64,000 nucleotides of DNA from NCBI GenBank assembly GCA_035536915.1, contig DATLNE010000003.1, positions 1-64,000 on the forward strand, written 5' to 3'. The translations under genes and the position numbers were made by a program. The notes under the pieces were generated by a model that was given only the letters and a program-made list of their open reading frames with translations, had not been told where the DNA came from and did no database searches. Each line of letters opens with the position of its first letter. Position 1 is the first letter of the stretch. This DNA is from Acidimicrobiales bacterium. GTDB lineage: Bacteria; Actinomycetota; Acidimicrobiia; Acidimicrobiales; JAHWLA01. Of this stretch, positions 24,554 to 33,243 are shown in pieces.

Positions 24554-26404
24554 GTGCTCTTCGGGGTCATGGCCGTGTGCATCTTGACGGTGCCGTTGGC
24601 CGGTGGACGCCTACTGGAGTTCGCAGGCCTGCGCTTCCGCCACCCCGAGCTCCTCTTCGCCGCCTTCGGCGTGCAGTTCGCCATCTTCAAGCTGTGGCGC
24701 CACGAGCCCGAGTGGTTCGACCCGCTGCTCTACGGCGGCTCCTACGCGCTCGGCCTTGCCTTCCTGGCCCTCAACCGCAAGGTGCCCGGCCTGTGGCTGG
24801 TAGCCATCGGGGCCGCCTGCAACGCCGCGGCCATCGCCGCCAACGGCGGCGTCATGCCCGGCTCGGTCGACGCCTTCAATGCCGCCGGGTTGGTCCCCTC
24901 GCCCGACCACTTCGTGAACTCCCGGGCGGTGGAAGGCGCCCACCTGCTGTTCCTGGGCGACGTGTTCGCCGTGCCCGACTGGCTACCCATCCACAACGTG
25001 TTCAGCCTGGGCGACCTGCTCATCGTGCTGGGGGCCTTCGTCGGGCTCCACCGCATCAGCGGGTCGCGGCTGCTGCCGTCAGGGAGCGGGCAGTTCAGCG
25101 AGCTGGTGCACGAGCGCAACTTCATGCGGCTGTGGCTGGCCCAGGCCGTGTCGAACCAGGGCGACTGGGTCTACTCGCTCGGTGTCGTCGCCAGCCTGGC
25201 CAAGCAGGACGCCGGGGCGGGCACGCTCGCTGTGCTCGTCGTCATGCAGGCTGCACCCCGGGCGGTGGCGGGCGCCTTCGGCGGGCCGTTGGTCGACCGC
25301 CTGCACCGTAAGCAGTTGATGATCGTGGCCGACTTGGTGCGAGCGGGCGCGGTGGCATCGCTGTTGCTCACCGACACACCGCGGCTGGGGCACCTCTACG
25401 CGGTGGCGGCCTGCCTCGGACTGTTCGCCGCCCTCTTCCAGCCGAGCCTGCAAGCCTCGATCCCCAACGTGGTGCCGCCCCATCGCCTGGTGGCAGCCAA
25501 CGCGTTGGTGTCGGTCACCTTCCAGTTGGCGGTCATGGTCGGCCCGGTGGTGGGCGCGCTGCTGGTGGCCCACGTCGGGCTCGGCACCGCCTTCGCCGTG
25601 AACGCGCTGTCGTTCGTGGTGTCGGGGGTGCTGGTCGCCTCGATGCGCCTGCCCGACCACCGCACCACTGCGCCCAGTTCGTCGCCAATCGAAGACCTGC
25701 GCGAGGGGTTCCGGTACGTGCGCTCCACGCCGACCGTGCGCGGCGTGCTGCTCGTCACCGGCTTGGTCATGTTCGCCGCCGCCATCCGTGGCCCGCTGGA
25801 ACCGCTGTTCCTGCTGCGGGTGCTCGACGCCGACATCGCCACCTTGGGACTGCCTGCGGCCATCTGGGGCCTGGGCATGCTGCTGGGCTCGTCGGCCGCG
25901 CCCGCCGCCGCTCGGGCCTGGTCGCGCGAACGGCTGCTCACCGTCAGCATCTGCGTGGTGGGCATCGCCGTGCTGGGGGCGTCGCAGGTGCACGTGCTGT
26001 CGTCGCTGCTGTGCCTGTGGCTGCTGGCCGGTTCCGGCAATGCCATCGGCACCGTCGCCTACCAGTCGCTGCTCCAGCAACGCACGCCCGACAGCTTGCG
26101 GGGCCGCACCATGGCGGCCTCGGAGATGGTGCTCGACCTCGCCTACCTGGGCGGCGTCTCGGTGGCCGGCTGGCTGGGCAGCCAACTCGGGCTGCGCTTC
26201 GCCCTGGGTGTGTCGGGCTCGATCTTCCTCACCGCGGCGGTGACCAGCCACCTGGTGCTGGGCAGTGGGCACAAGGCCCCCGCCTCGCGCCTGCGCACCG
26301 TGCCGCGGCCGCCGCTAGTACCGCTTGCGCGTGGTGACATCCTCGCCGGGCCGCCACCACTGGATGACCAGGTGGTCGAGCGGCTCGCCGGGGCGCAGCA
26401 ATGA
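24554..26404 (+). CDS. DUF5317-MFS fusion, EntS-type exporter
   Basis: A 616-residue membrane protein with two parts. Residues about 1-170 look like DUF5317 (GGRLLEFAGLRFRHPELLF, ... NGGVMPGSVDAF, ... NVFSLGDLLIVLGAF). From about 185 a DUF894/EntS-type major-facilitator transporter begins (FMRLWLAQAVSNQGDWVY, PRAVAGAFGGPLVDRLHRKQ). The substrate is unknown. GTG 24554 is used because the promoter-like element ends just upstream; ATG 24569 is an alternative. The last 90 nt are antisense to the end of the PPOX gene, and the tail they encode (ending DDQVVERLAGAQQ) looks non-native. Confidence 0.8.
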   Translation: MLFGVMAVCILTVPLAGGRLLEFAGLRFRHPELLFAAFGVQFAIFKLWRHEPEWFDPLLYGGSYALGLAFLALNRKVPGLWLVAIGAACNAAAIAANGGVMPGSVDAFNAAGLVPSPDHFVNSRAVEGAHLLFLGDVFAVPDWLPIHNVFSLGDLLIVLGAFVGLHRISGSRLLPSGSGQFSELVHERNFMRLWLAQAVSNQGDWVYSLGVVASLAKQDAGAGTLAVLVVMQAAPRAVAGAFGGPLVDRLHRKQLMIVADLVRAGAVASLLLTDTPRLGHLYAVAACLGLFAALFQPSLQASIPNVVPPHRLVAANALVSVTFQLAVMVGPVVGALLVAHVGLGTAFAVNALSFVVSGVLVASMRLPDHRTTAPSSSPIEDLREGFRYVRSTPTVRGVLLVTGLVMFAAAIRGPLEPLFLLRVLDADIATLGLPAAIWGLGMLLGSSAAPAAARAWSRERLLTVSICVVGIAVLGASQVHVLSSLLCLWLLAGSGNAIGTVAYQSLLQQRTPDSLRGRTMAASEMVLDLAYLGGVSVAGWLGSQLGLRFALGVSGSIFLTAAVTSHLVLGSGHKAPASRLRTVPRPPLVPLARGDILAGPPPLDDQVVERLAGAQQ

Positions 26405-26743
26405 CACCTCGGTGATGTCGACGTGCCACCGGTCGTGGGGATCGTCGTTCACCAGCACCGCTCGCCCGGCGACCTTGGCGTCACCGTCTTTGACCTCTTT
26501 GTCGACGCTCGCTGCGTGCAACGCCAGCCGCGGGTCGCGCCGGAGGTCTGCTCCCTTGCGCGAGCCCGCCATCATGCCCAGCACCAGCTCGCCGTCCTCG
26601 AAGGTGGGCTCGACGCCGGTGATGCGCGGCGAGCCGTCCGTGCGCAAGGTGGCCAGGAAGGCGAGGCCGGTGGCCTCGAACCGCGCTCGCACCAAGGCGG
26701 CGAGCTCGGGGGCAGCCGCCTCGACGTCAGCCCAACTCGTCAT
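26315..26743 (-). CDS. Pyridoxamine 5'-phosphate oxidase-family (PPOX/F420) protein
   Basis: A 142-residue split-barrel flavin-type protein. Family features are LAFLATLRTDGSPRITGVEP, SRKGADLRRDPRLALHAA and the closing WWRPGEDVTTRKRY. Such small proteins bind FMN or F420. With fbiC nearby, F420 is possible but unproven. Its ATG lies 17 nt inside the upstream 69-residue gene. It overlaps the convergent MFS gene by 90 nt. Confidence 0.8.
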   Translation of the reverse strand: MTSWADVEAAAPELAALVRARFEATGLAFLATLRTDGSPRITGVEPTFEDGELVLGMMAGSRKGADLRRDPRLALHAASVDKEVKDGDAKVAGRAVLVNDDPHDRWHVDITEVSLLRPGEPLDHLVIQWWRPGEDVTTRKRY

Positions 26744-26936
26744 GCGAATCAGGCTCGCGCAGGATGGCGGCCGCCTTCTCGACGGCTCGACGAGCGCGCG
26801 TCAGGCGCTTCTCGTCGACGGGCAACTCGTTGCCCCCTGCGTCGATCGACTCCCGCAGCCGGGCGATGGCCAAATCGGCCAACTCCTCGGCGATGCCTTC
26901 CAACCGACCTCGTATCTCGTCGAACTCACCGGCCAT
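26727..26936 (-). CDS. Small conserved helical protein
   Basis: A 69-residue protein rich in Glu and Arg (DEIRGRLEGIAEELADLAIA... DEKRLTRARRAVEKAAAIL), probably all-helical and possibly coiled-coil. I do not know its function. It sits between glcF and the PPOX gene with overlaps at both ends (11 and 17 nt), so it is part of the glcDEF transcript. Confidence 0.6.
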   Translation of the reverse strand: MAGEFDEIRGRLEGIAEELADLAIARLRESIDAGGNELPVDEKRLTRARRAVEKAAAILREPDSHDELG

Positions 26937-28050
26937 TGCGCAGCACCTCGTCCACGATCTCCAACGGGTGCCTGACGGTAAGGCCTGCGGCGGCCAGGTG
27001 CATGGCACACCCGGGGTTGGCCGAGGCCACCACGGGAGCGCCGGTGCGCTGCACGGCGGCCACCTTGCGATCGCGGATGGCGCCCGCCATCTCCGCGTGC
27101 TGCGCGGCGTAGGCGCCGCCCGCGCCGCAGCACAAGCCGTCGTCGTCGAGCTCGGCCAGCTCGGCGTAGAGGCCGAGCACCATGCGCACCGCGTCGTGGG
27201 CGCCCTGCACATGGCGCAAGTGGCACGGGTCCTGCACGGCCACCCGCCGGCGGAAGTGGCCTGTGGGCAGCTTGTCGACGCGAGGTGCCAGCCACTCGTG
27301 CACGTCGAGCACCCGAGCGGAGAACTCCCGCGCCGCCTTGCTGCCCAGCAGGTGCCCGTAGTCCTTCAGGGCGGCGCCGCAGCCCGCCGAGTCGACGAGG
27401 ATCGGGGCCTCGCCGGGCATGGCCGCCATGGTGCGTTCGGCCAGGCGCCGGGCGTCGGCCTTGAGGCCCGCGTGCACGTGCAAGGCGCCGCAACAGGCGG
27501 CCTCGGAGACGGCGACGCCCGCGCCCGCAGCCTCCAGCACCCGCTTGACCGCGGCGTGGGTGTCGCGCATCCAGGCGTCCATGACGCAGCCGGTAAAGAG
27601 CCACACGTCGGTGCCGCTGGATTCCAGCACGGGCCGACGGAGCGGGAGCCGGGGCAGGCCGAAGCGACGAGGCACCAGGCCGAACCGTTGGGCCACGGCC
27701 AGTGCCGTGCTCAGGGCCAGGAGGAGCCGGTGGTAGCCCAGCACGGCGTACGCCACACGCCGCCACCACGGCTGGCCGACGGCCTCACGAGCACCTTCCA
27801 TGAGCCTGCCGAACGGCACCGACGACGGGCAGGCCACTTCGCAGCCCCGGCACTGCACGCACAAGTCCATATACGTCTCGAACTCGGCGCCCGGCGCGGC
27901 GCCGTCCCACTGCACCGCTCGCATGGCGCCGATCCGGCCGCGGGGCGATGCCGACTCGTCGCCGGTGACGCGGTAGGTCGGGCAGTGCGGCAGGCACAGC
28001 CCGCAGGCCACGCACGAGGCGAGGTCGGCATCGTCGAGGCGCAGCTTCAT
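26926..28050 (-). CDS. glcF: Glycolate oxidase iron-sulfur subunit
   Basis: A 374-residue protein with two [4Fe-4S] motifs (CVACGLCLPHCPTYRV and CVQCRGCEVACPSSVPFG). Two CCG domains follow (SEAACCGALHVHAG and GLCCGAGGAYA). It passes electrons from the flavin subunits to the membrane pool. The ATG overlaps the glcE stop as ATGA. Confidence 0.93.
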   Translation of the reverse strand: MKLRLDDADLASCVACGLCLPHCPTYRVTGDESASPRGRIGAMRAVQWDGAAPGAEFETYMDLCVQCRGCEVACPSSVPFGRLMEGAREAVGQPWWRRVAYAVLGYHRLLLALSTALAVAQRFGLVPRRFGLPRLPLRRPVLESSGTDVWLFTGCVMDAWMRDTHAAVKRVLEAAGAGVAVSEAACCGALHVHAGLKADARRLAERTMAAMPGEAPILVDSAGCGAALKDYGHLLGSKAAREFSARVLDVHEWLAPRVDKLPTGHFRRRVAVQDPCHLRHVQGAHDAVRMVLGLYAELAELDDDGLCCGAGGAYAAQHAEMAGAIRDRKVAAVQRTGAPVVASANPGCAMHLAAAGLTVRHPLEIVDEVLRNGR

Positions 28051-28895
28051 GCCACTCTCCTTCCCGGGTTGAGCCGGCCCGTGGGGTCGAACAGTTCCTT
28101 CACCCGGGCGTGCAGGTCGGGGCGGTCGGGCGCGGCAAGCGGTGGCGGGTCGTGCAGGTGGACGGTGCCGACGCCGAGCTCGGCGACAAATCGGCCGGTG
28201 AGCATGGGCAGCTTGGACGGACGCAGCGAGCGCCGGTAGCGGGGCAGCGCCGGTGGTCCTTCGACTTCGTCCCATCCGAGGGCGATGTCGACCGGGTGCC
28301 CTTCGAGCAGCACCCAACTGGTGCCGCCGTCCCACAGCACCGCGGACGGGCGATGGAGCGTGCGGTGGTCGACCAGGCCCTCGCGTCGGTACCACTTCGA
28401 TGCCTTGGGCGTGGGTTGCACCCGCAGCACCACTTCGGCCAGCACGCCGATGGTTCCCAGCGAACCGACGAGCAGGCGGCAAAGGTCGAAGCCGCTGACG
28501 TTCTTGACCACCGGACCGCCCGCCTTCACCAGCCGCCCGTCGGCCGTCACGAACCGGGCTTCGAGCAGGGTGTCGCGCACCGGCCCGTACCGCAGGCGAC
28601 GCAGGCCCGACTGCCCGACTGCCAACACGCCGCCGACGGTGGCGTCAGCGGAACGGGGATCGAGCGGCACCATCTGGCCGTGCTCGGTGAGCGCGGCGTC
28701 GAGCTCTGCCATGGTCGTGCCCGCCCGCACGCGCACCGTCATCTCGGCGGGCTCGTAGGCGACGATGCCTGAGGGCGCCTTGACCTCCCGGGCGTCGGGG
28801 TCGGGCGCGCCGCCGACGTCCCACTGGGTGCGGCTCCCGACGGGCACGACGGGGCCGTCGGCGCCCACCTCGGCGGCGAAGGCGGTCAGATCCAT
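28047..28895 (-). CDS. glcE: Glycolate oxidase FAD-binding subunit GlcE
   Basis: A 282-residue FAD-binding protein of the PCMH/VAO fold. The FAD-binding segment reads LDPRSADATVGGVLAVGQSG and GPVVKNVSGFDLCRLLVGSL. It is shorter than many GlcE proteins (about 350). The ATG overlaps the glcD 3' end by about 10 nt. Confidence 0.9.
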   Translation of the reverse strand: MDLTAFAAEVGADGPVVPVGSRTQWDVGGAPDPDAREVKAPSGIVAYEPAEMTVRVRAGTTMAELDAALTEHGQMVPLDPRSADATVGGVLAVGQSGLRRLRYGPVRDTLLEARFVTADGRLVKAGGPVVKNVSGFDLCRLLVGSLGTIGVLAEVVLRVQPTPKASKWYRREGLVDHRTLHRPSAVLWDGGTSWVLLEGHPVDIALGWDEVEGPPALPRYRRSLRPSKLPMLTGRFVAELGVGTVHLHDPPPLAAPDRPDLHARVKELFDPTGRLNPGRRVA

Positions 28896-30307
28896 GCGCC
28901 CTCCGGGACCCGTTGCAGGTCGCCGCACCGGGCGCCCGCGGGCAGCACCTTGGCCGGGTTGCAGACGCCGTCGGGGTCGAAGACCTCGCGGGCGCGGGCT
29001 TGGGCGTCGAGGTCGTCGGGCCCGAAGAGCAGGCTCATGTAGTCGCGTTTCTCCAAGCCGATGCCGTGTTCCCCCGACAGCACGCCGCCCACGGCGATGC
29101 ACGCTTCGAGGATCTCCGTCCCCGCGGCGTGCACCCGTTCCATGGCCCCGGGTTCCCGGCGGTCGAAGACGATGAGCGGGTGGAGGTTGCCGTCGCCCGC
29201 GTGGAAGACGTTCATCATCACCAGGCGGTGGCGGGCGCCGATCTCGTAGACCTTGTTCATCACCTCCACCAGCCGGGTGCGAGGCACCACGGTGTCGTGC
29301 AGGTAGTAGTTGGGGGCGATGCGGGCGATGGCGCCGAAGGCCGACTTGCGGCCTTTCCAGAGCAGGGCGCGCTCGGTCAGGTCGGCGGCCACCCGGATGG
29401 TGCGGGCACCGTTGGCCCGGCACACATCGGCCACCGCGGCGGCGTCGGCTTCGGTGCCCGCGGGCCGGCCGTCGACCTCGACCAGGAGGATGGCGGCGGC
29501 GTCGAGGGGGAAGCCTGCGTGCACGTAGGCCTCGACCGCTTTGGTGATCTCGGCGTCCATCATCTCCAGTGCGGCAGGCACGATGCCCGCGGCGATGATC
29601 CCGCTCACCGCGGCGGCGGCGTCCTCCACCGACGTGAAGTCGGCCAGCAGCGTGCGCACCGTGGACGGCACCGGGGTGAGGCGAACGGCGATGCGGGTGG
29701 CGATGCCCATGGTGCCTTCGCTGCCGACGAACAGGCCGCGTAGGTCGTAGCCGGGCGGGTCGGGGTCGAGGCCGCCGAGCATGGCCAGGGAACCGTCGGG
29801 CAGCACCACCTCGATGGCGAGGACGTGGGCGCTGGTGACGCCGTAGGCCAAGCAGTGCGGGCCGCCGGAGTTGTTGGCCACGTTGCCGCCGACCGAGCAC
29901 GACTGCTGGCTCGACGGGTCGGGGGCGAAGTGCAGGCCAAGGTGGGCGACGGCGCGTGACAGGTCGAGGTTGAGGACGCCGGGCTCCACCCACGCCATTC
30001 GGTCCTCGACGTCGAAGTCGAGGATGCGGTTCATGCGGGTGGTCACGATGACCACGGGATCGCCCACCGGCACGGCCCCGCCCGCCAAGCCGGTGCCCGA
30101 GCCGCGGGGGACGATCGGATGGCCGTGGGCGCGGGCGATGCGCACCGCCGCCTGCACCTCGGCCGTCGACTCCGGGAAGCACACGGCGGCCGGTGTGCCT
30201 TCGAGCACCGACGCGTCACGGCCGTAGAGCGTCATGGCCAGCGGCTCGGCCCGCACCCGCGCCGGCGCCAGCGCGGCTTCGAGGTCGGCGACCAGTGCGG
30301 ACGGCAC
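28886..30307 (-). CDS. glcD: Glycolate oxidase catalytic FAD subunit GlcD
   Basis: A 473-residue FAD-linked oxidase. The FAD-binding region has PRGSGTGLAGGAVPVGDPVV and the dehydrogenase core motif NSGGPHCLAYGVTSAHVL. The C-terminal FAD-oxidase motif NVFHAGDGNLHPLIVFD with GEHGIGLEKRDYM is typical of GlcD/D-lactate dehydrogenase. The enzyme oxidises glycolate to glyoxylate; D-lactate or another 2-hydroxy acid is also possible. The start is GTG 30307, divergent from the M20 peptidase. It leads the operon glcD-glcE-glcF-small protein-PPOX. Confidence 0.92.
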   Translation of the reverse strand: MPSALVADLEAALAPARVRAEPLAMTLYGRDASVLEGTPAAVCFPESTAEVQAAVRIARAHGHPIVPRGSGTGLAGGAVPVGDPVVIVTTRMNRILDFDVEDRMAWVEPGVLNLDLSRAVAHLGLHFAPDPSSQQSCSVGGNVANNSGGPHCLAYGVTSAHVLAIEVVLPDGSLAMLGGLDPDPPGYDLRGLFVGSEGTMGIATRIAVRLTPVPSTVRTLLADFTSVEDAAAAVSGIIAAGIVPAALEMMDAEITKAVEAYVHAGFPLDAAAILLVEVDGRPAGTEADAAAVADVCRANGARTIRVAADLTERALLWKGRKSAFGAIARIAPNYYLHDTVVPRTRLVEVMNKVYEIGARHRLVMMNVFHAGDGNLHPLIVFDRREPGAMERVHAAGTEILEACIAVGGVLSGEHGIGLEKRDYMSLLFGPDDLDAQARAREVFDPDGVCNPAKVLPAGARCGDLQRVPEGAWI

Positions 30308-30323
30308 AGCGTCAAGTCTGGCC

Positions 30324-30329
30324 TACCCT
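30324..30329 (+). promoter_or_regulatory. -10 box TACCCT for the M20 peptidase gene
   Basis: TACCCT ends 8 nt before ATG 30338. Confidence 0.5.
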
Positions 30330-30337
30330 CTGAGGCA

Positions 30338-31717
30338 ATGTCCGACCTGCGCCTCGCCGCTTACGTGGAGGCCGAGCGGGAGCGGATCGTCGACACCCTG
30401 TTCGACTTCCTCCGCATCCCCTCCATCTCCGCCCAACCCGAGCACGCGCCCGACGTGCGGCGGTCGGCCGACTTCATGGCGGCCATGCTGCGCGAGGCGG
30501 GCATGGAGCACGTCGAGGTGATCGAGACGCCGGGCGCCCCCGCCGTCTACGCCGACTGGCTGCACGCAGGCCCCGACGCCCCCACCGTGCTCGTCTACGG
30601 GCACCACGACGTGCAGCCCGTCGACCCCCTCGACGAATGGCGCTCTCCCCCGTTCGAGCCGGTGATCGTCGACGGCGAGTGCCTGGCCCGGGGCGCCATC
30701 GACGACAAGGGCCAGATGGCCTACGAGATCGAGGCGGCCCGAGGCCTGCTGCAACTCGAGGGCCGCCTGCCCGTCAACCTCAAGTTCCTCGTCGAGGGCG
30801 AAGAAGAGGTGGGCAGCCCCAACTTCGAGCCACTGCTGGTGGCCGAGCGCGATCGCTTCGCCTGCGACGTGGCCGTCGTCTCCGACACCGGCATGTGGTC
30901 GCTCGACGTGCCGTCCACCACCGTGGGCATGCGGGGCCTTGTGGCCTTCGATGTGCAGGTGCGCACCGCGGACATCGACCTGCACTCCGGCTTGTTCGGC
31001 GGCGCCGTGCTCAACCCGGCCCACCTGCTGGCCCGCATCGTCACGGCCCTGCACGACGACGACGGCCGCGTCACCCTGCCCGGCTTCTACGACGACGTGC
31101 GGCCGTTGACCGCGGCCGAAGAGGAGTCGCTGCGGGCGCTCCCCTTCGACGAGGACGAGTGGAAGCGCCAGGGCGGCATCCGGGTGACCGAAGGCGAGGC
31201 GGGCCGCTCGGTGCTCGAGCGCACATGGACCCGGCCCACGTGCGACGTGGTCGGCCTGTCGTCGGGCTACGCAGGCGAGGGCATCAAGACCATCGTGGCC
31301 GCCACCGGGCGCCTCAAGGTGAGCTTCCGCCTGGTGCCCGACCAGCAGCCCGCCAAGGTGATGGCGGCCTTCGAGCAATGGCTGCGGGCTCGCATCCCCG
31401 AGGGCGTCGAAGTGGTCGTGCGGCCCGAGGGCTCGGGCGTCGGTCCCGCTCTGACGCCGGTCGACCATCCCGCCGTCGGCGCCCTCTGCCGCACCATCGA
31501 GCGGGTCTGGGGCAAGCCGCCCTTGTTCACCCGCAGCGGCGGCAGCGGGCCCGAGGAGGCACTGGGCCGGGTGCTCGACGCACCGGTGATCTTCCTCGGC
31601 GTCGGCTTGCCCGACGACCGCATCCATGCTCCCAACGAGCGCATGGTGATGGACCAGTTCTGGAAAGGCCTCCTCGCCGCAGGCGAGCTGTGGCACGAGT
31701 TGGGGGAACGGCGATGA
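30338..31717 (+). CDS. M20-family dipeptidase
   Basis: A 459-residue zinc peptidase. Motifs: VLVYGHHDVQPVDP with metal ligand and catalytic Asp, GAIDDKGQM with bridging Asp, FLVEGEEEVGS with catalytic Glu, then a dimerisation lid domain. It matches the family annotated as M20/M25/M40 or dipeptidase. It probably cleaves dipeptides or related N-acyl compounds. The start is ATG 30338, following a TACCCT box. The stop overlaps the next gene as ATGA. Confidence 0.9.
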   Translation: MSDLRLAAYVEAERERIVDTLFDFLRIPSISAQPEHAPDVRRSADFMAAMLREAGMEHVEVIETPGAPAVYADWLHAGPDAPTVLVYGHHDVQPVDPLDEWRSPPFEPVIVDGECLARGAIDDKGQMAYEIEAARGLLQLEGRLPVNLKFLVEGEEEVGSPNFEPLLVAERDRFACDVAVVSDTGMWSLDVPSTTVGMRGLVAFDVQVRTADIDLHSGLFGGAVLNPAHLLARIVTALHDDDGRVTLPGFYDDVRPLTAAEEESLRALPFDEDEWKRQGGIRVTEGEAGRSVLERTWTRPTCDVVGLSSGYAGEGIKTIVAATGRLKVSFRLVPDQQPAKVMAAFEQWLRARIPEGVEVVVRPEGSGVGPALTPVDHPAVGALCRTIERVWGKPPLFTRSGGSGPEEALGRVLDAPVIFLGVGLPDDRIHAPNERMVMDQFWKGLLAAGELWHELGERR

Positions 31718-32424
31718 CGACGCACGAATGGGTGAGCTTCGAGGACCCAGAAGAGGACCGCACCTGGGTCTTCGACGTGACCTTTTTGGCCAGCCCGTGG
31801 ACCTGCATCTTCGGACGGGGGTGCCAAGGGGTGCTGACCGGCCCGGCGCCCGAGCTGGTGCAGGGGTGCTGTTCCTACGGCGCCCACTTCACCGACATGG
31901 ACGACGTGAAGCGGGTCGAGGCGGTGGCCGCCACGTTGACCGCCGAGCAGTGGCAGTACCGGGCGCAAGGGCGGCGGCGTGGCGTGTGGCGCGAGACGGT
32001 CGACGGCGAGCTGGTGTCGCGGCTGGTCGACGACGCCTGCATCATGCTCAACCGCCCCGGCTTCCCGGGCGGCGCCGGCTGCTCGTTGCACCGCGCTGCC
32101 CTCGATCGCGGCGAGCGGCCGCTCGACCTGAAGCCCAACGTGTGCTGGCAGGTGCCGTTGCGGCGGGAGGACACGACTGACGACGCGGGCCATGTCACCT
32201 CCACCGTGCGCCAGTGGGACCGCAAGCACTGGGGCGAAGGCGGCGACGAGTTCCACTGGTGGTGCACGGAGTCGCCCGAGGCGTTCGTGGGCGCCGTGCC
32301 GGTCTACGCCGAGATGCGCCACGAGCTGGTGGAGCTGACCAGCGAGGCGGCCTACGACATGTTCGTGTCGTACGTGGCCACACGAACCACCACGTTCCTG
32401 CCCCACCCGGCGCTGAAGCGATGA
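31714..32424 (+). CDS. Cysteine-rich hypothetical protein (DUF3109/YkgJ-like)
   Basis: A 236-residue soluble protein with a dense cysteine pattern: CIFGRGCQG, QGCCSYGAHF, DDACIML, GAGCSLHRAAL and KPNVCWQ. Such clusters bind Fe or Zn in DUF3109 and YkgJ-type proteins, which are poorly characterised. It overlaps its neighbours by ATGA on both sides. A role in the same pathway as the dipeptidase or the TIGR03084 protein is possible but unsupported. Confidence 0.6.
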   Translation: MTTHEWVSFEDPEEDRTWVFDVTFLASPWTCIFGRGCQGVLTGPAPELVQGCCSYGAHFTDMDDVKRVEAVAATLTAEQWQYRAQGRRRGVWRETVDGELVSRLVDDACIMLNRPGFPGGAGCSLHRAALDRGERPLDLKPNVCWQVPLRREDTTDDAGHVTSTVRQWDRKHWGEGGDEFHWWCTESPEAFVGAVPVYAEMRHELVELTSEAAYDMFVSYVATRTTTFLPHPALKR

Positions 32425-33182
32425 ACCCGGCGGCCCCCGACGACATCCTGGCCGACTACGAGGCCGAGCAGCAGGCGCTCTACGACGTGCTCCTGGGGCT
32501 CAGCGACGAGCAGTGGCGCCTGCCCACGCCTGCCGAAGGGTGGGACGTGCGCGACTCGGTGTCGCACCTGGCCGACACCGAGGAGGTCGCCGTCGACACC
32601 ATGACCGACGGCCCGCGGTCGTTGAACGTGGAGGCCGCCCGCTACGGCAGCGGCGAGGCCTTCACCGAGGCGGGCTGCGAGCGGGGCCGGACGATGAGCG
32701 GTCCCGAGGTGCGGGAGTGGTGGTGGACCGCCGCGGCGCGGTGCCGGACCGAGCTGGCGGCCTTCGACCGCAAGGGGCGGGTGCCGTGGGGGCTCGGCAT
32801 GGGTTGGCGGGCGTTCGTGACCGCCCGGCTCATGGAGCACTGGGCTCACGGGCTCGACGTGCGCACTGCCGTGGGTGCGGCGGCCGACGACACCGACCGG
32901 CTGCGCCACATCGCCTGGATCTGCGTCAACGCCCTGCCGTATGCGTTCCGGGTGGCCGACGTGACGCCGCCTGCTGACCGCACGCTGCGGGTGGAGGTCA
33001 CCGGCCCGTCAGGCGACATGTGGGCGTTCGGACCCGACGACGCCACCGACCGCGTCACCGGCCCCGCAGGCGAGTGGTGCCGACTGGCGGTGCAGCGCAT
33101 CACCCGGGCGGAAGCGCCGGGACTGGAGGCCGACGGCCCGCTGGCCGAGCTGGCCCTGTCGCACGCCCGCGCCTTCCTGTAG
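32421..33182 (+). CDS. TIGR03084/MDMPI-like DinB-fold metal-binding protein
   Basis: A 253-residue protein of the mycothiol-dependent maleylpyruvate isomerase-type superfamily. The helical bundle has SVSHLADTEEVAVDTM (metal-binding His/Glu) and ARLMEHWAHGLDVRTAVG, with a C-terminal MDMPI-C domain (LRVEVTGPSGDMWAFGPDDA). The arrangement is that of TIGR03084. Mycothiol is an actinobacterial thiol, which fits the host. The substrate is unknown. Confidence 0.8.
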   Translation: MNPAAPDDILADYEAEQQALYDVLLGLSDEQWRLPTPAEGWDVRDSVSHLADTEEVAVDTMTDGPRSLNVEAARYGSGEAFTEAGCERGRTMSGPEVREWWWTAAARCRTELAAFDRKGRVPWGLGMGWRAFVTARLMEHWAHGLDVRTAVGAAADDTDRLRHIAWICVNALPYAFRVADVTPPADRTLRVEVTGPSGDMWAFGPDDATDRVTGPAGEWCRLAVQRITRAEAPGLEADGPLAELALSHARAFL

Positions 33183-33191
33183 GCCGAGCGC

Positions 33192-33239
33192 TTCTGGCAC
33201 CGAGATCGCGCCCGTGGGGCGGCGATCTCGGTTCCAGAA
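33192..33239. terminator. Bidirectional hairpin terminator (family A)
   Basis: The stem TTCTGGCACCGAGATCGC pairs with its complement, with one mismatch at the seventh base and a 12-nt loop. It sits between the stops of two convergent genes. It carries the same TTCTGG/CCAGAA outer arms as the hairpins at 22115 and 58261. Confidence 0.75.
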
Positions 33240-33243
33240 CGGA

